Positions 8,273 to 16,493 of a stretch of 64,000 nt of DNA are shown here, piece after piece. Numbering within the stretch: the first letter of the stretch is position 1; every line of letters begins with the position of its first letter. The notes under the pieces are model-generated. The model ran no database searches and was not told the origin of the DNA. It worked only from the letters and a program-made list of their open reading frames with translations. The translations under genes and the position numbers were made by a program. This DNA comes from Splendidivirga corallicola (GTDB lineage Bacteria; Bacteroidota; Bacteroidia; Cytophagales; Cyclobacteriaceae), in contig JAUJEA010000006.1 in the NCBI GenBank assembly GCA_030442035.1, positions 124,001 to 188,000 of the forward strand. Reading direction: 5' to 3'.

Positions 8273-8791
8273 CTAATATCTTTTCAGTTCCTCCGAGGAA
8301 ATTTTCCTTCCATTTTCAACATAGTATTTCAACCCTAGCACATATTTAGGAGGTGCTTTTTTAAATTGAGGCCGAATCATTGTTTTATCCAGGAATCGTC
8401 CTATAACACCATATTTAAGTTTATAGGAAAAAGAAAAATTTGCGACAGTTTTTTCATTAAACTCGTGCAATGCTATTGTTCCAGACATGAATTCATAGGG
8501 AGGTAACATAGCTCCTCCAATTACTAAAGAAGTATAACCGGAACCATTCTTCCAATCGGTTACCGTTTCTATCATTTTGCCCATTGGCAGCAACTCACAT
8601 AATCTTCTGCTTCCATTACCACTGAACAAAGTCGATTCCGTTTTGCTCTTTTTGATCAACGGATGGAATTTTTCAATTTCGCCAGGAATACTGATCGCAT
8701 TCCATACCTCTTCTTGAGAAGACTCAATGATTACCTCCGATCTGATTTCTACTGTCCCCTTATTCACATTTATGGTGGTTTTAGGTTTCAT
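8273..8791 (-). CDS. SRPBCC (START-like) family protein
   Basis: A 172-residue cytoplasmic protein that matches the polyketide cyclase/SRPBCC fold: an N-terminal strand IRSEVIIESSQEEVWNAISIPGEIEKFHPL (in part), central strands (GNGSRRLCELLPMGKMIETVTDW) and a long C-terminal helix (APPKYVLGLKYYVENG). The fold makes a deep hydrophobic pocket for small ligands. Its ligand is unknown and there is no operon context. The start MKPKTTINVNKG is the only in-frame ATG near the conserved part. Confidence 0.8.
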   Translation of the reverse strand: MKPKTTINVNKGTVEIRSEVIIESSQEEVWNAISIPGEIEKFHPLIKKSKTESTLFSGNGSRRLCELLPMGKMIETVTDWKNGSGYTSLVIGGAMLPPYEFMSGTIALHEFNEKTVANFSFSYKLKYGVIGRFLDKTMIRPQFKKAPPKYVLGLKYYVENGRKISSEELKRY

Positions 8792-9057
8792 ACAATATCT
8801 TTTATTGTTAAAAATTTATAGAGTGTCAAACAACACCAGTGAATTGGGACGATTTATACAAAGAATTTTTGTGGTATTTCTATTCAATTATTAAACTTAG
8901 AAAAGGCACTGAGGAATTTGAATGCTAGAGAAGTAATGTTGGAATATTCATGTGTTAAAGTTTGAAGCAGCAACAATTGAATAGTTCAACGCGCTAAAGT
9001 CACAATATGGTGAAAAGAGTATAACAGATTTCCTGAACTTCTTCATTTCCATATTGA

Positions 9058-9091
9058 AAAAAATAGGACCTGATCAAGGTCCTATTTTCAC
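9058..9091 (-). terminator. Rho-independent terminator of the SUMF1-like gene
   Basis: The hairpin aaaataggacc-tgatcaa-ggtcctatttt lies 60 bases past the stop of the minus-strand gene ending at 9154. On the minus strand it is followed by a T-rich run, and both arms are perfect. Confidence 0.75.
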
Positions 9092-9153
9092 GTAAACCAT
9101 AAAAAAAATGTATAAGAATAAAAATTGAAAAAATATCAGTAAAACTGATTCGG

Positions 9154-9942
9154 TTATTCTTTCTTAATTGATGAGACACACCTGAAGCCATCGCTACCAT
9201 TTCCTCTGTGATAAGGAGAGGCGACTCCTCTGGCTTTTACTTTCAGTTTGCTGGGATCATCATTGTACCAGGCTCCTCCCTTTAGGATAATCAAGGTTCC
9301 TTCGTCATTATAGGATGTGGAGGTCCATTCCCAAAGATTGCCTGCCATATCCTTTACACCGTCCTTTGAAAAAGCCAGCTTTCCTACTTCACATGGTCCT
9401 CCGCCACTATCTGTTTCAGCATCCCATCGTTGCCAACAGGCACTTTCACGAGTTGGCGCACTATTGCCCCATGGATATATTCTCCCTTCACCCCGGCCAC
9501 TGGCTACCCATTCCCACTCATGTTCTGTAGGTAATCTCTTACCTATCCATTGTGCAAATGTCTGTGCATTATGAAAGCTTATCTCATTTATTGGTAGTTT
9601 GCTATTACTCTTTTTAAAAGTTGCGGACCACAAGCCATTATCAGGGGGATGCGGACACACGCCCGCCTCCACACAAGCCATATATTGCTCAACAGTCACC
9701 ATGGTTTCATCCATGTGGAATGCTTCTACTTTTTTTCCTTCATAGACACCACCTTCAATATAGATCATTTTAGTAGAACCTGCGAGCTTCCGAAGTTCCT
9801 CATAGCGCTGTGTTACTTTGGTTTTTGAGGAGTGAGAATCGGGATCTTCATCCTGAGCCCAACTTTTATGAGAAAACAGAAATGTGACAAAAAACAGAAT
9901 AAGAGGATACGTCAACAAAAGGAATTGTCGTCTGAGTTTCAT
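9154..9942 (-). CDS. Secreted SUMF1/FGE-fold protein
   Basis: The protein has 262 residues with a signal peptide (MKLRRQFLLLTYPLILFFVTFLFSHKSWAQ). Residues about 52-258 show the formylglycine-generating-enzyme fold: MDETMVTVEQYMACVEAG, LPTEHEWEWVASG, IYPWGNS, DMAGNLWEWTS, KGGAWYND and the terminal DGFRCV. The active-site cysteine pair of true formylglycine-generating enzymes, expected between the GGSW and GFR motifs, is absent here. It is therefore probably a non-FGE member of the family, such as a structural or ligand-binding protein (compare GldK). Single gene with its own terminator. Confidence 0.85.
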   Translation of the reverse strand: MKLRRQFLLLTYPLILFFVTFLFSHKSWAQDEDPDSHSSKTKVTQRYEELRKLAGSTKMIYIEGGVYEGKKVEAFHMDETMVTVEQYMACVEAGVCPHPPDNGLWSATFKKSNSKLPINEISFHNAQTFAQWIGKRLPTEHEWEWVASGRGEGRIYPWGNSAPTRESACWQRWDAETDSGGGPCEVGKLAFSKDGVKDMAGNLWEWTSTSYNDEGTLIILKGGAWYNDDPSKLKVKARGVASPYHRGNGSDGFRCVSSIKKE

Positions 9943-10214
9943 AGTTTAGGAAAAAGAAAATAAAAACAATCTGCCGTCAGGCTAATCTTAAAATTAGTTA
10001 CTCGAATCGGTCATTACTTGACTTTATTTATCTATTTATAAAGATATTTTATCATTTTCTTCAAAGACCTCCACCTTTTCAAAGAATAGATATAACCACA
10101 TTGTTAAGTGATTTATGGGGGTATTTTCACCATCTGGCTTCGGGGAAATGGTATTTATATTAAATTTAAAGATAGATTGGATTAGCCCGGAATCAAGCAA
10201 TAAGACAGCATAAA

Positions 10215-10616
10215 ATGAATTTAAGATTTCTGGATCATGTGGCACTGAAAGTGAGCGATATTGAGGCATCTGCAAATTGGTATGAAGAGGTACTAGGATT
10301 GAAAATCTATCGTTTTGAAAAAGAATGGGGATCATTTCCAATTTTTGCTCTGGCTGGAAAATCGGGTATAGCCCTTTTTCCTACAAAAAAAGATTATCCA
10401 AAACCACTACCTCCCGGGGACTTTAGAACCATGTCGCATTTGGCTTTCAATATTGATCGGGAAAATTTCGAAGATGCCAAAACAAAATTGGAGAAGCATG
10501 GTATTACATACGAGTTTCAGGATCATGATTTTTTTCATTCTATTTATTTCAGCGATCCTGATGGTTATCGTTTGGAGATTACCACACTGCTTATAGACGA
10601 CGAAGATTTTTACTAA
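10215..10616 (+). CDS. VOC family (glyoxalase/bleomycin resistance-like) protein
   Basis: At 133 residues this is one complete vicinal-oxygen-chelate module pair. It begins FLDHVALKVSDIEASANWYEEVLGL, has the central MSHLAFNIDRENFEDAKTKLEKHGI in two parts and ends IYFSDPDGYRLEITT. The likely metal ligands are His8, His in MSHLAF and Glu in RLEIT. VOC proteins are metalloenzymes with varied substrates, and none can be assigned here. The next gene, Crp-like, begins 53 bases later in the same direction. Confidence 0.9.
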   Translation: MNLRFLDHVALKVSDIEASANWYEEVLGLKIYRFEKEWGSFPIFALAGKSGIALFPTKKDYPKPLPPGDFRTMSHLAFNIDRENFEDAKTKLEKHGITYEFQDHDFFHSIYFSDPDGYRLEITTLLIDDEDFY

Positions 10617-10669
10617 ACACTGTTTACAGGATCCATTATATATTCTACTAACCTATTGAACACATTACC

Positions 10670-11245
10670 TTGGAACAGCTAATTAAATACGTCAATGAGG
10701 TTTCACCAATAACAAAAGAGGCAGAGGATGACTTTTTAAACATCTTCAGGAAAGGTAAGTTGACCAGGAACGATTATTTTGCCACATATGGGGAATACTC
10801 CAGTAAAATAGCCTTCGTATGTTCCGGAACATTAAGGGCTTTCTACAGAAGCAAAAAAGGACAGGAGTACAACAAAACTATTTTTATCCCACCATGCTTT
10901 ATTGCTGCTTATAGCAGCCTAATTACCCGGAACAAAAATCAAATATATATTCAGGCACTGGAGGATTGCGAAGTTCTCATTGCCAATTATACAAGAGCGT
11001 CTGAGCTCTATGATAAACACCATTGTCTAGAAAGATTTTCTCGCAAGCTGTCGGAAAGCTTCTTTGTAGCCAAAGAACATAGAGAGATTGATATTGTCTT
11101 ATTGTCGGCGACAGAGCGCTATGCAAAATTTCAGAAAGATTTTCCTGGTTTGGAACAAAGAATTCCACAATATCATATAGCTTCCTATTTGGGTGTAACA
11201 CCCACCCAGCTTAGTAGAATTCGTAAAGAATTAAGTCTCCCCTGA
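10670..11245 (+). CDS. Crp/Fnr family transcriptional regulator
   Basis: This 191-residue regulator starts at TTG (10670); an in-frame stop at 10649 and the lack of any ATG make TTG the best start, giving MEQLIKYVNEVSPIT, the usual beginning in Bacteroidota. A cNMP-binding-like beta roll spans residues about 20-120 (YGEYSSKIAFVCSGTLRAFYRSKKG in part). The short C-terminal HTH ends IASYLGVTPTQLSRIRKEL, typical of the Bacteroidota Crp subgroup that often controls a neighbouring oxidoreductase. It is followed by darcynin-like and SDR genes on the same strand, which may be its targets. Confidence 0.88.
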   Translation: MEQLIKYVNEVSPITKEAEDDFLNIFRKGKLTRNDYFATYGEYSSKIAFVCSGTLRAFYRSKKGQEYNKTIFIPPCFIAAYSSLITRNKNQIYIQALEDCEVLIANYTRASELYDKHHCLERFSRKLSESFFVAKEHREIDIVLLSATERYAKFQKDFPGLEQRIPQYHIASYLGVTPTQLSRIRKELSLP

Positions 11246-11285
11246 GTTTTTCTTTACATATGTAAATGACTTTTGGCCAGCACAC

Positions 11286-11780
11286 ATGAATCTTTGTAAC
11301 AAAAGATTTATGATGAAAGCTAATTTCTACTTACCATTATTTATTGCAATGATGTTGTCGTTCGTTAACAATCGTACGATAGCAAATAATTACAATGAAC
11401 ATTCTTTCTCTGTACTTCATTGTTCAGGCAGTAACAAAACAACAAATATGAAGCACACCATTTTGATCTTATACCGGGCAACGGAATATTGGTTGCAACT
11501 ATCAAGAGAAGAAAGAGGAGAATTTTTCGAAAAGGAACTGGCTCCTATTATGGTCAAGTATCAGCAGGCATTAACCATTAGGCTTTTCGATTCCGAAGCA
11601 TTTCACGCGAAAACGTCAGACTTTATGATCGTGGAATGTACTGATTTAGAGCAATATTATTTCTTTATTGAAGAAATCCGCGATACCAAACTCTTCAGTG
11701 AACCTTATATCGAATTAACGGATGTCATCATGGGCATAGAAAACGGCTTTAAACAATTTGAAGAATCATCAGAAAAATAA
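11286..11780 (+). CDS. Darcynin-family protein, possibly with an added signal peptide
   Basis: The conserved part begins at ATG 11448 (MKHTILILYRATEYWLQLS) and covers the whole darcynin-like domain of about 110 residues, including SREERGEFFEKEL and CTDLEQYYFFIEEIRD. The open frame extends upstream to 11286 and this extension contains a good signal-peptide-like stretch (KANFYLPLFIAMMLSFVNNRTIA). Darcynins are usually cytoplasmic and of unknown function, so either the start is 11448 or this is an exported variant. It lies between the Crp-like and SDR genes and is likely co-transcribed with them. Confidence 0.75.
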   Translation: MNLCNKRFMMKANFYLPLFIAMMLSFVNNRTIANNYNEHSFSVLHCSGSNKTTNMKHTILILYRATEYWLQLSREERGEFFEKELAPIMVKYQQALTIRLFDSEAFHAKTSDFMIVECTDLEQYYFFIEEIRDTKLFSEPYIELTDVIMGIENGFKQFEESSEK

Positions 11781-11869
11781 TATACTACGGAACCGGCCAT
11801 GCTCAAGACACTCGGAAGCATTGTTAAGCTTGTATATGAAAATCTTAATGGCCTATTAATTATAAACAA

Positions 11870-12601
11870 GTGAAAATATCAAATCATACCATACTCATAA
11901 CAGGTGGCACATCAGGCATTGGATTGGCGTTGGTTAAAAAATTTCACGAGCTGGGTAATCAAATAATTGTAACAGGTCGTAACCCAGCAAAGCTGGATGC
12001 CCTAGCCGAAAACCTGGATGTTCATACTTTTCAAAATGATTTGTCCGATTCCAACGAGGTTGATAAACTCATTACATTTATCAAATCCGAACATCCGAAA
12101 ACCAATATCATCGTTAATAACGCCGGTGTTCAACACAACTATCAGGTAGCTGAGGAGATGGAAGCGATGGCTAAAATCCGGGAAGAAATAAATACTAATT
12201 ATATGGCTCCACTTCAACTCTGTGCCGGATTATTGCCTTTTTTGAAAACAAAGACCGAAGCAGCTATCATCAATGTATCATCCGGTTTAGCTCTCGTTCC
12301 AAAGCAATCCGCTCCGGTTTATTGCAGTACTAAGGCTGGAATACATATTTTTTCTAAAGCACTTCGATATCAATTGGAAGCAAGTAACATCAAGGTCTTT
12401 GAGATTATTCCGGCATTGGTGGATACGCCTATGACCAAAGGCCGTGGGAAAGAAAAGATAAGCCCTGAACAATTGGTGGAAGAATTTGTTAAGGCTATGA
12501 AAAAAGACCGGTTCGAAGTAAATATTGGAAAAATTAAATTGTTAAGGTTCATTCAAAGGCTTTCCCCGGCCATGGCCGACAAAATACTCAAGAATAGTTA
12601 A
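11870..12601 (+). CDS. Short-chain dehydrogenase/reductase (DltE-like)
   Basis: The frame starts with GTG and encodes 243 residues. It has the Rossmann NAD(P) motif TGGTSGIG near residue 11, the NNAG motif (IIVNNAGVQHNYQ), the catalytic Ser in IINVSSGLA and the YCSTKAG active-site YxxxK. It resembles the DltE-like SDR group common next to Crp/Fnr regulators in Bacteroidota. It catalyses an NAD(P)-dependent oxidoreduction in the cytoplasm, substrate unknown. The C-terminus contains LLRFIQRLSPAMADKIL, typical of this group. Confidence 0.9.
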   Translation: MKISNHTILITGGTSGIGLALVKKFHELGNQIIVTGRNPAKLDALAENLDVHTFQNDLSDSNEVDKLITFIKSEHPKTNIIVNNAGVQHNYQVAEEMEAMAKIREEINTNYMAPLQLCAGLLPFLKTKTEAAIINVSSGLALVPKQSAPVYCSTKAGIHIFSKALRYQLEASNIKVFEIIPALVDTPMTKGRGKEKISPEQLVEEFVKAMKKDRFEVNIGKIKLLRFIQRLSPAMADKILKNS

Positions 12602-12692
12602 CAGGACATTTTTGATCTGTTTTCAGGTCAGTGTATCTTTCTCCGCTTATGATGTGGCATCTAAATTTGAGACTTACATCTCAGCTGTAAGC

Positions 12693-13442
12693 TCAAAAAT
12701 CCAATACTTTCTTCAACTTAGGATATCCCGTTCTGCTTACCTTGAGTTTTGTTCCATCATGAAGAATTACAATATAAGATTCTTTCTCAAACAATTCTAA
12801 CCTGGAAATTTCACTCACTTTTACAATGTAGGAACGGTGTATTCTTACAAACTGCTTCGGGTCCAAATGATTCTCAAAGTATCGCATGGTTTTTTGCTTG
12901 AGATATTTGCCATCATCGGTGTAGAGCATCACATAATCGTCCTGTGACTCCAAATAATTCAGGTTGTCAACACTGATCACGTGAATTTTACTTCTGATTT
13001 TTACCACTACGCGTTCAAGTTGTTCCTCCTGCTCATCCACATGTTCTATCAGGTTATTGATCGTGTCTTCGCTTTGTTCTTTTGCTTTGAATCGTTCAAC
13101 TGCTTTAGAAATTGCCTCTCCAAATCTCTCTGCTGAATATGGCTTCAGCAAATAATCCACTGCATTAAGTTCAAAAGCTTTTATAGCAAATTGATTGTAC
13201 GCTGTGCTGAAAATGATAATGGGATGATGATCCAGGAGTTCCAACATTTCAAAACCAGTAATTTTTGGCATTTGAACATCCAAAATAACCAGGTCCGGTT
13301 TGGTTTCATTGATGGCTTTCAGGCCTTCAAATCCATTGCTATATTCTCCTAACAAGGTAATTTCATCATGTTTTTGCAGAAAAGATTTAATTAAATCTCT
13401 GGCAAGCGACTCATCGTCTATGATGATCGTATTAATTTTCAT
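12693..13442 (-). CDS. LytTR-family response regulator
   Basis: The receiver domain spans residues about 1-120: the acidic pocket IIIDDES, the phosphoacceptor Asp in LVILDVQMPK, Thr/Ser in IIFSTAYN and Lys in YLLKPYS. A linker (QEEQLERVVVKIRSK) leads to a LytTR DNA-binding domain (about 150-248) with YLESQDDYVMLYT and RIHRSYIVKVSEI. The start at 13442 (MKINTIIID) is preferred over ATG 13448 because it matches the family. It is the third gene of an operon with the LytS-like kinase and the LiaF-like protein. Confidence 0.93.
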   Translation of the reverse strand: MKINTIIIDDESLARDLIKSFLQKHDEITLLGEYSNGFEGLKAINETKPDLVILDVQMPKITGFEMLELLDHHPIIIFSTAYNQFAIKAFELNAVDYLLKPYSAERFGEAISKAVERFKAKEQSEDTINNLIEHVDEQEEQLERVVVKIRSKIHVISVDNLNYLESQDDYVMLYTDDGKYLKQKTMRYFENHLDPKQFVRIHRSYIVKVSEISRLELFEKESYIVILHDGTKLKVSRTGYPKLKKVLDF

Positions 13443-13454
13443 AAGCATTAGGTA

Positions 13455-14510
13455 TTAATCTTCCTCCTGTGGTACAGTTAATTGTACTTCGAAGAAATTT
13501 TTACTTTTTTTTACTCGTAGCAAATCAGTTCTTTGATACGATAGAAGTAATCTTTGTTCTATGTTTCTAAGTCCAATCCCCTCCCCTTTTTTAACTACGG
13601 CATCAGGATCAAAATTATTCTTAACCTTGATCTTGAGGTTATTGTTTTCACAAATACAATTCATATTGATTGTCACGCCCTCTATGCTTTCATGCACTCC
13701 ATGTTTGATGGCATTTTCGAAGATGGGTTGTAAAATGAGGTTAGGCAAGAATTTGTTTTCACAATCCTTTGATACCTCCTTTTCAAAGTTAAGTCTGTCC
13801 CCAAAACGTATCCGTTCTATATCCAAATATAGTTCGATATTCTTAAGTTCCTCCTTAAGTGATGTTTTTTGCTTTCCATCCTGACCAAGAGAGTAACGTA
13901 AAAAATCGGAAAGTTTAATCACCATCTCCTGGGCTTTTTCAGGTTTAATTAATGTAAGTGCACTGATGGAATTCAAGCTGTTAAATATAAAATGTGGATT
14001 TAGCTGAGATTTCAGTGTATTGAGTTCTGCAGTCTGCACAAGCGATTTAAGTTCTGTTTCATGCTGTATCTTTTCCTGTAAACTGTCATAGTTTATTGTC
14101 AAATAGTAGAACAGAATAGTCAATGAATAGTATAATATTCCACTTACAAAACGCCAGGGCCTTGTCATATTCAGGAAAAAGATATAATCACTGTCAGTAC
14201 TAAATACTTTGTTGAGGATGTAGTGCCCCACATAAATCCAAAGTCCAACGGCAATAACAGCAGCTACTAAATGTGTGACAACAATGCTGGCAAAGGGTTG
14301 TGAGTCGACATTACTGAATTTAACGGCATACCAAAAACTCAGACCCAGGGCACCAAAAAGAACATTGAAGGTTAAACTTTCAACAACAACCTTGATAGGT
14401 TCAATGTCATAGAAATAATATATAATAAAAAAATGGGCCACTGAAACCAGCGCCCAAATAGAGATATAATAGTATAAATACCTTGATTTTCTTAAAATCG
14501 GATGGATCAT
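13455..14510 (-). CDS. LytS-type sensor histidine kinase
   Basis: The 351-residue kinase has four predicted membrane helices in the first 140 residues, a short coiled region, then the His_kinase domain (PF06580) with the phosphoacceptor His in LKSQLNPHFIFNSLNSI. The ATP-binding domain has PNLILQPIFENAIKHGV (N box) and EGIGLRNIEQRLLL (G box). It should phosphorylate the LytTR regulator encoded 7-13 bases downstream. The LiaF-like gene ends 21 bases upstream, so the kinase may sense envelope state. Confidence 0.93.
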   Translation of the reverse strand: MIHPILRKSRYLYYYISIWALVSVAHFFIIYYFYDIEPIKVVVESLTFNVLFGALGLSFWYAVKFSNVDSQPFASIVVTHLVAAVIAVGLWIYVGHYILNKVFSTDSDYIFFLNMTRPWRFVSGILYYSLTILFYYLTINYDSLQEKIQHETELKSLVQTAELNTLKSQLNPHFIFNSLNSISALTLIKPEKAQEMVIKLSDFLRYSLGQDGKQKTSLKEELKNIELYLDIERIRFGDRLNFEKEVSKDCENKFLPNLILQPIFENAIKHGVHESIEGVTINMNCICENNNLKIKVKNNFDPDAVVKKGEGIGLRNIEQRLLLSYQRTDLLRVKKSKNFFEVQLTVPQEED

Positions 14511-14531
14511 ATTCAGTCTTTGAGATCTATA

Positions 14532-15239
14532 TTAGAAATTTTTGATCTCCCCCCCTCCGAAAATCACAATTCCTTTTATGAAAATCTCTTTTCTAGGATC
14601 AGGAATGACATTCGGATCCAGCTTTCTTTTATCCGAAAAACCTCCAAACAAAGGAAACACCTCCACTCTCACATTCCAGTCTTCCGGAACAATCAGTTTA
14701 GCGCCTCCAAAAATGGCGAAGACGTCAATCACCTTTCTGCCTTCTCCCAATTTAGCATTTTTAAGGTTAAGTTCACATCCACCGAAGATGGATGTGATTT
14801 TACCTCCTTTGAAATTATTTGAGCTAATCGTTTTGTCTCCGCCGCCGAAGACCGATACCTCATCGATATAATCCATATCTTCGCCGCTTCCACCTGATCC
14901 ATCGGGGCTATCGGGGTCATCGCCACCTCCAATCTTACTCCGGAATATGATATATACTCCCAGAAGCACCAATAATATCGGCCAAATTAATCTTTGCTGT
15001 TGGTAGGTGAGATGGAAAATATCGTCTATGAGCCAATAAGCACCTATACCCATCAGTATGAACCCAATGATCTTGTGCTTGCTGGAGGTCACAATTATCA
15101 ATCCCAGGATAATTAAGAATGTCTCCCATGAAAACAATATATCATCCCAATACCAGGGAATATAATTCAGTATATCCAGAATAAAAAAGACTCCTATTAT
15201 AATGAATATGGAACCCAGAAGTACTCGTCTGTCTTTCAT
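14532..15239 (-). CDS. LiaF-like membrane protein (DUF5668 plus C-terminal LiaF domain)
   Basis: From ATG 15239 the protein has 235 residues. The first 100 contain four hydrophobic helices (LLGSIFIIIGVFFILDI, FLIILGLIIVTSS, ILLVLLGVYIIF), as in the LiaI/LiaF-like membrane region. After a Gly/Asp/Ser-rich linker comes a small beta-rich domain with repeated FGG motifs (SVFGGGD, SIFGGCEL, AIFGGAKLIVPEDWNVRVEV, PLFGGFSD). LiaF inhibits the LiaS kinase in Firmicutes; here it begins an operon with LytS/LytTR genes and may play a similar inhibitory or sensing part. An upstream ATG at 15284 is less likely. Confidence 0.85.
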   Translation of the reverse strand: MKDRRVLLGSIFIIIGVFFILDILNYIPWYWDDILFSWETFLIILGLIIVTSSKHKIIGFILMGIGAYWLIDDIFHLTYQQQRLIWPILLVLLGVYIIFRSKIGGGDDPDSPDGSGGSGEDMDYIDEVSVFGGGDKTISSNNFKGGKITSIFGGCELNLKNAKLGEGRKVIDVFAIFGGAKLIVPEDWNVRVEVFPLFGGFSDKRKLDPNVIPDPRKEIFIKGIVIFGGGEIKNF

Positions 15240-15889
15240 GACTAAAAATATTTTATTGAAACAATGATGATCCAAAAGTATCAATCACGTGAACAATATA
15301 ATAAGTTAGATCGGTAAACGTATGCTAATTATCGGTAAAAAGAATAAGCGATAGGTGAGCTATTCTATGGTCACCCTAGTTAGTCCCCCTAAAAAGCCCT
15401 CGCTACAGTAATAAGTAGTAAGAATTTAGTATAAAGACTAATAACATATAGGTTTAAGCCCGGCATTAAACCTTGCTTTCGTAAAATTTAATATCATTAT
15501 CTTTTTTACAGTGATCCTATCACACAAACTTTGCAAGCTTATTGATCCATTCAATTAAAATCTTGCAAATTTGGTCGTTTTATTTCTCTGAAAAAAAGAA
15601 AAAAGCCACAGCATTAATCTTGAGTATTTTATCGAAAATCTTGATAAAACAAGGCAATGAGCCTTTCTAACAATATCAAATGATACTTTTTTGGAACTAG
15701 TCAAGCAATCCTCTGAGCACAAAATTTCTATAAAATCTGACCTGATTTGTAGCAAAATCGCTCTTTTGGCCACATGAAATAAGTATAAAAATTTCACTTG
15801 TAATATTTGAAAAATTTTGAACACAATACCCTGTTCAAAAAGCTTACCTTTAATATGGTGTTTCATAAAGTATATAATAAGTTAGAGCC
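15240..15889. other. Intergenic region, 650 bp, no convincing gene
   Basis: This stretch lies between the divergent LiaF-like and TerB-like genes and probably holds both promoters. It contains a small hairpin (tttatc/gataaa near 15633-15652). A 103-codon minus-strand frame at 15555-15866 exists, but its composition (rich in Phe, Leu, Lys, Ile, no recognisable motif) looks like a chance frame in AT-rich DNA or a decayed gene. Confidence 0.5.
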
Positions 15890-16321
15890 ATGGGATTATT
15901 CAGTTTATTTAAAAAAGATTCCTCTTCAAATGATAAGAGCTACTTAAAACAATTACTTAAAGTAGCAATGGCTGATGGGCACGAGGACGAGATAGAGACA
16001 AAATTTATCCAGAAAGTGGCGGGTCAGTTTAACATCACAGCTGAGGAAGTACAGGAAATCAGAGACAATTTACATAATATAACATTTTCAGAACCTAAAA
16101 CAGGAAAAGAACGTTTCAAAATGATCTTTGACCTGGTATGGATCATGATGATTGACGGACAAATTGATGTAGGAGAAATCCATACTTGTTCACGGGTGGC
16201 TATGAAAATGGGCTACGAACCGGAGATTATTGAGCAATTGGTAGAGGCCATTAAAGACAATGCGGATGAGGAGCAATCACCGGAAGAAACTTATGAAAGA
16301 TTATTGTCCAGTCTTGTTTAA
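15890..16321 (+). CDS. TerB-like tellurite-resistance domain protein
   Basis: A 143-residue all-helical acidic cytoplasmic protein. The two repeated TerB/DjlA-N style segments LLKVAMADGHEDEIETKFI and VWIMMIDGQIDVGEIHTCSRVA each carry an acidic D-G motif after a helix, as in the metal-binding COG3793 fold. The role of solitary TerB domains is poorly known, often linked to membrane stress. It stands alone and convergent to folC. Confidence 0.82.
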   Translation: MGLFSLFKKDSSSNDKSYLKQLLKVAMADGHEDEIETKFIQKVAGQFNITAEEVQEIRDNLHNITFSEPKTGKERFKMIFDLVWIMMIDGQIDVGEIHTCSRVAMKMGYEPEIIEQLVEAIKDNADEEQSPEETYERLLSSLV

Positions 16322-16493
16322 GCGGTTCCCCATCAAGTTATAAACTCCAAAACAATAATTTCAAGCCAATTATTTGGAAACATTTGCTAGTTTGCAGGAA
16401 ATGAGTAATTCGTATTTCCAGTCATGTTATTCAATATCACGATTGAAAACATCAGAATTACCATAGCTGATATGTGGTGATGCCATCTATTCG

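Noticed and set aside
9000-9200. 66-codon minus-strand frame
   Set aside because: It overlaps the 3' end of the SUMF1-like gene and its terminator; no features of a protein.
10036-10341. 101-codon minus-strand frame near the VOC gene
   Set aside because: It overlaps the start of the well supported VOC gene and shows no domain.
15555-15866. 103-codon minus-strand frame
   Set aside because: Composition is that of chance coding in AT-rich DNA, no motif, and it lies in the promoter region of the TerB-like gene. A decayed gene cannot be excluded.
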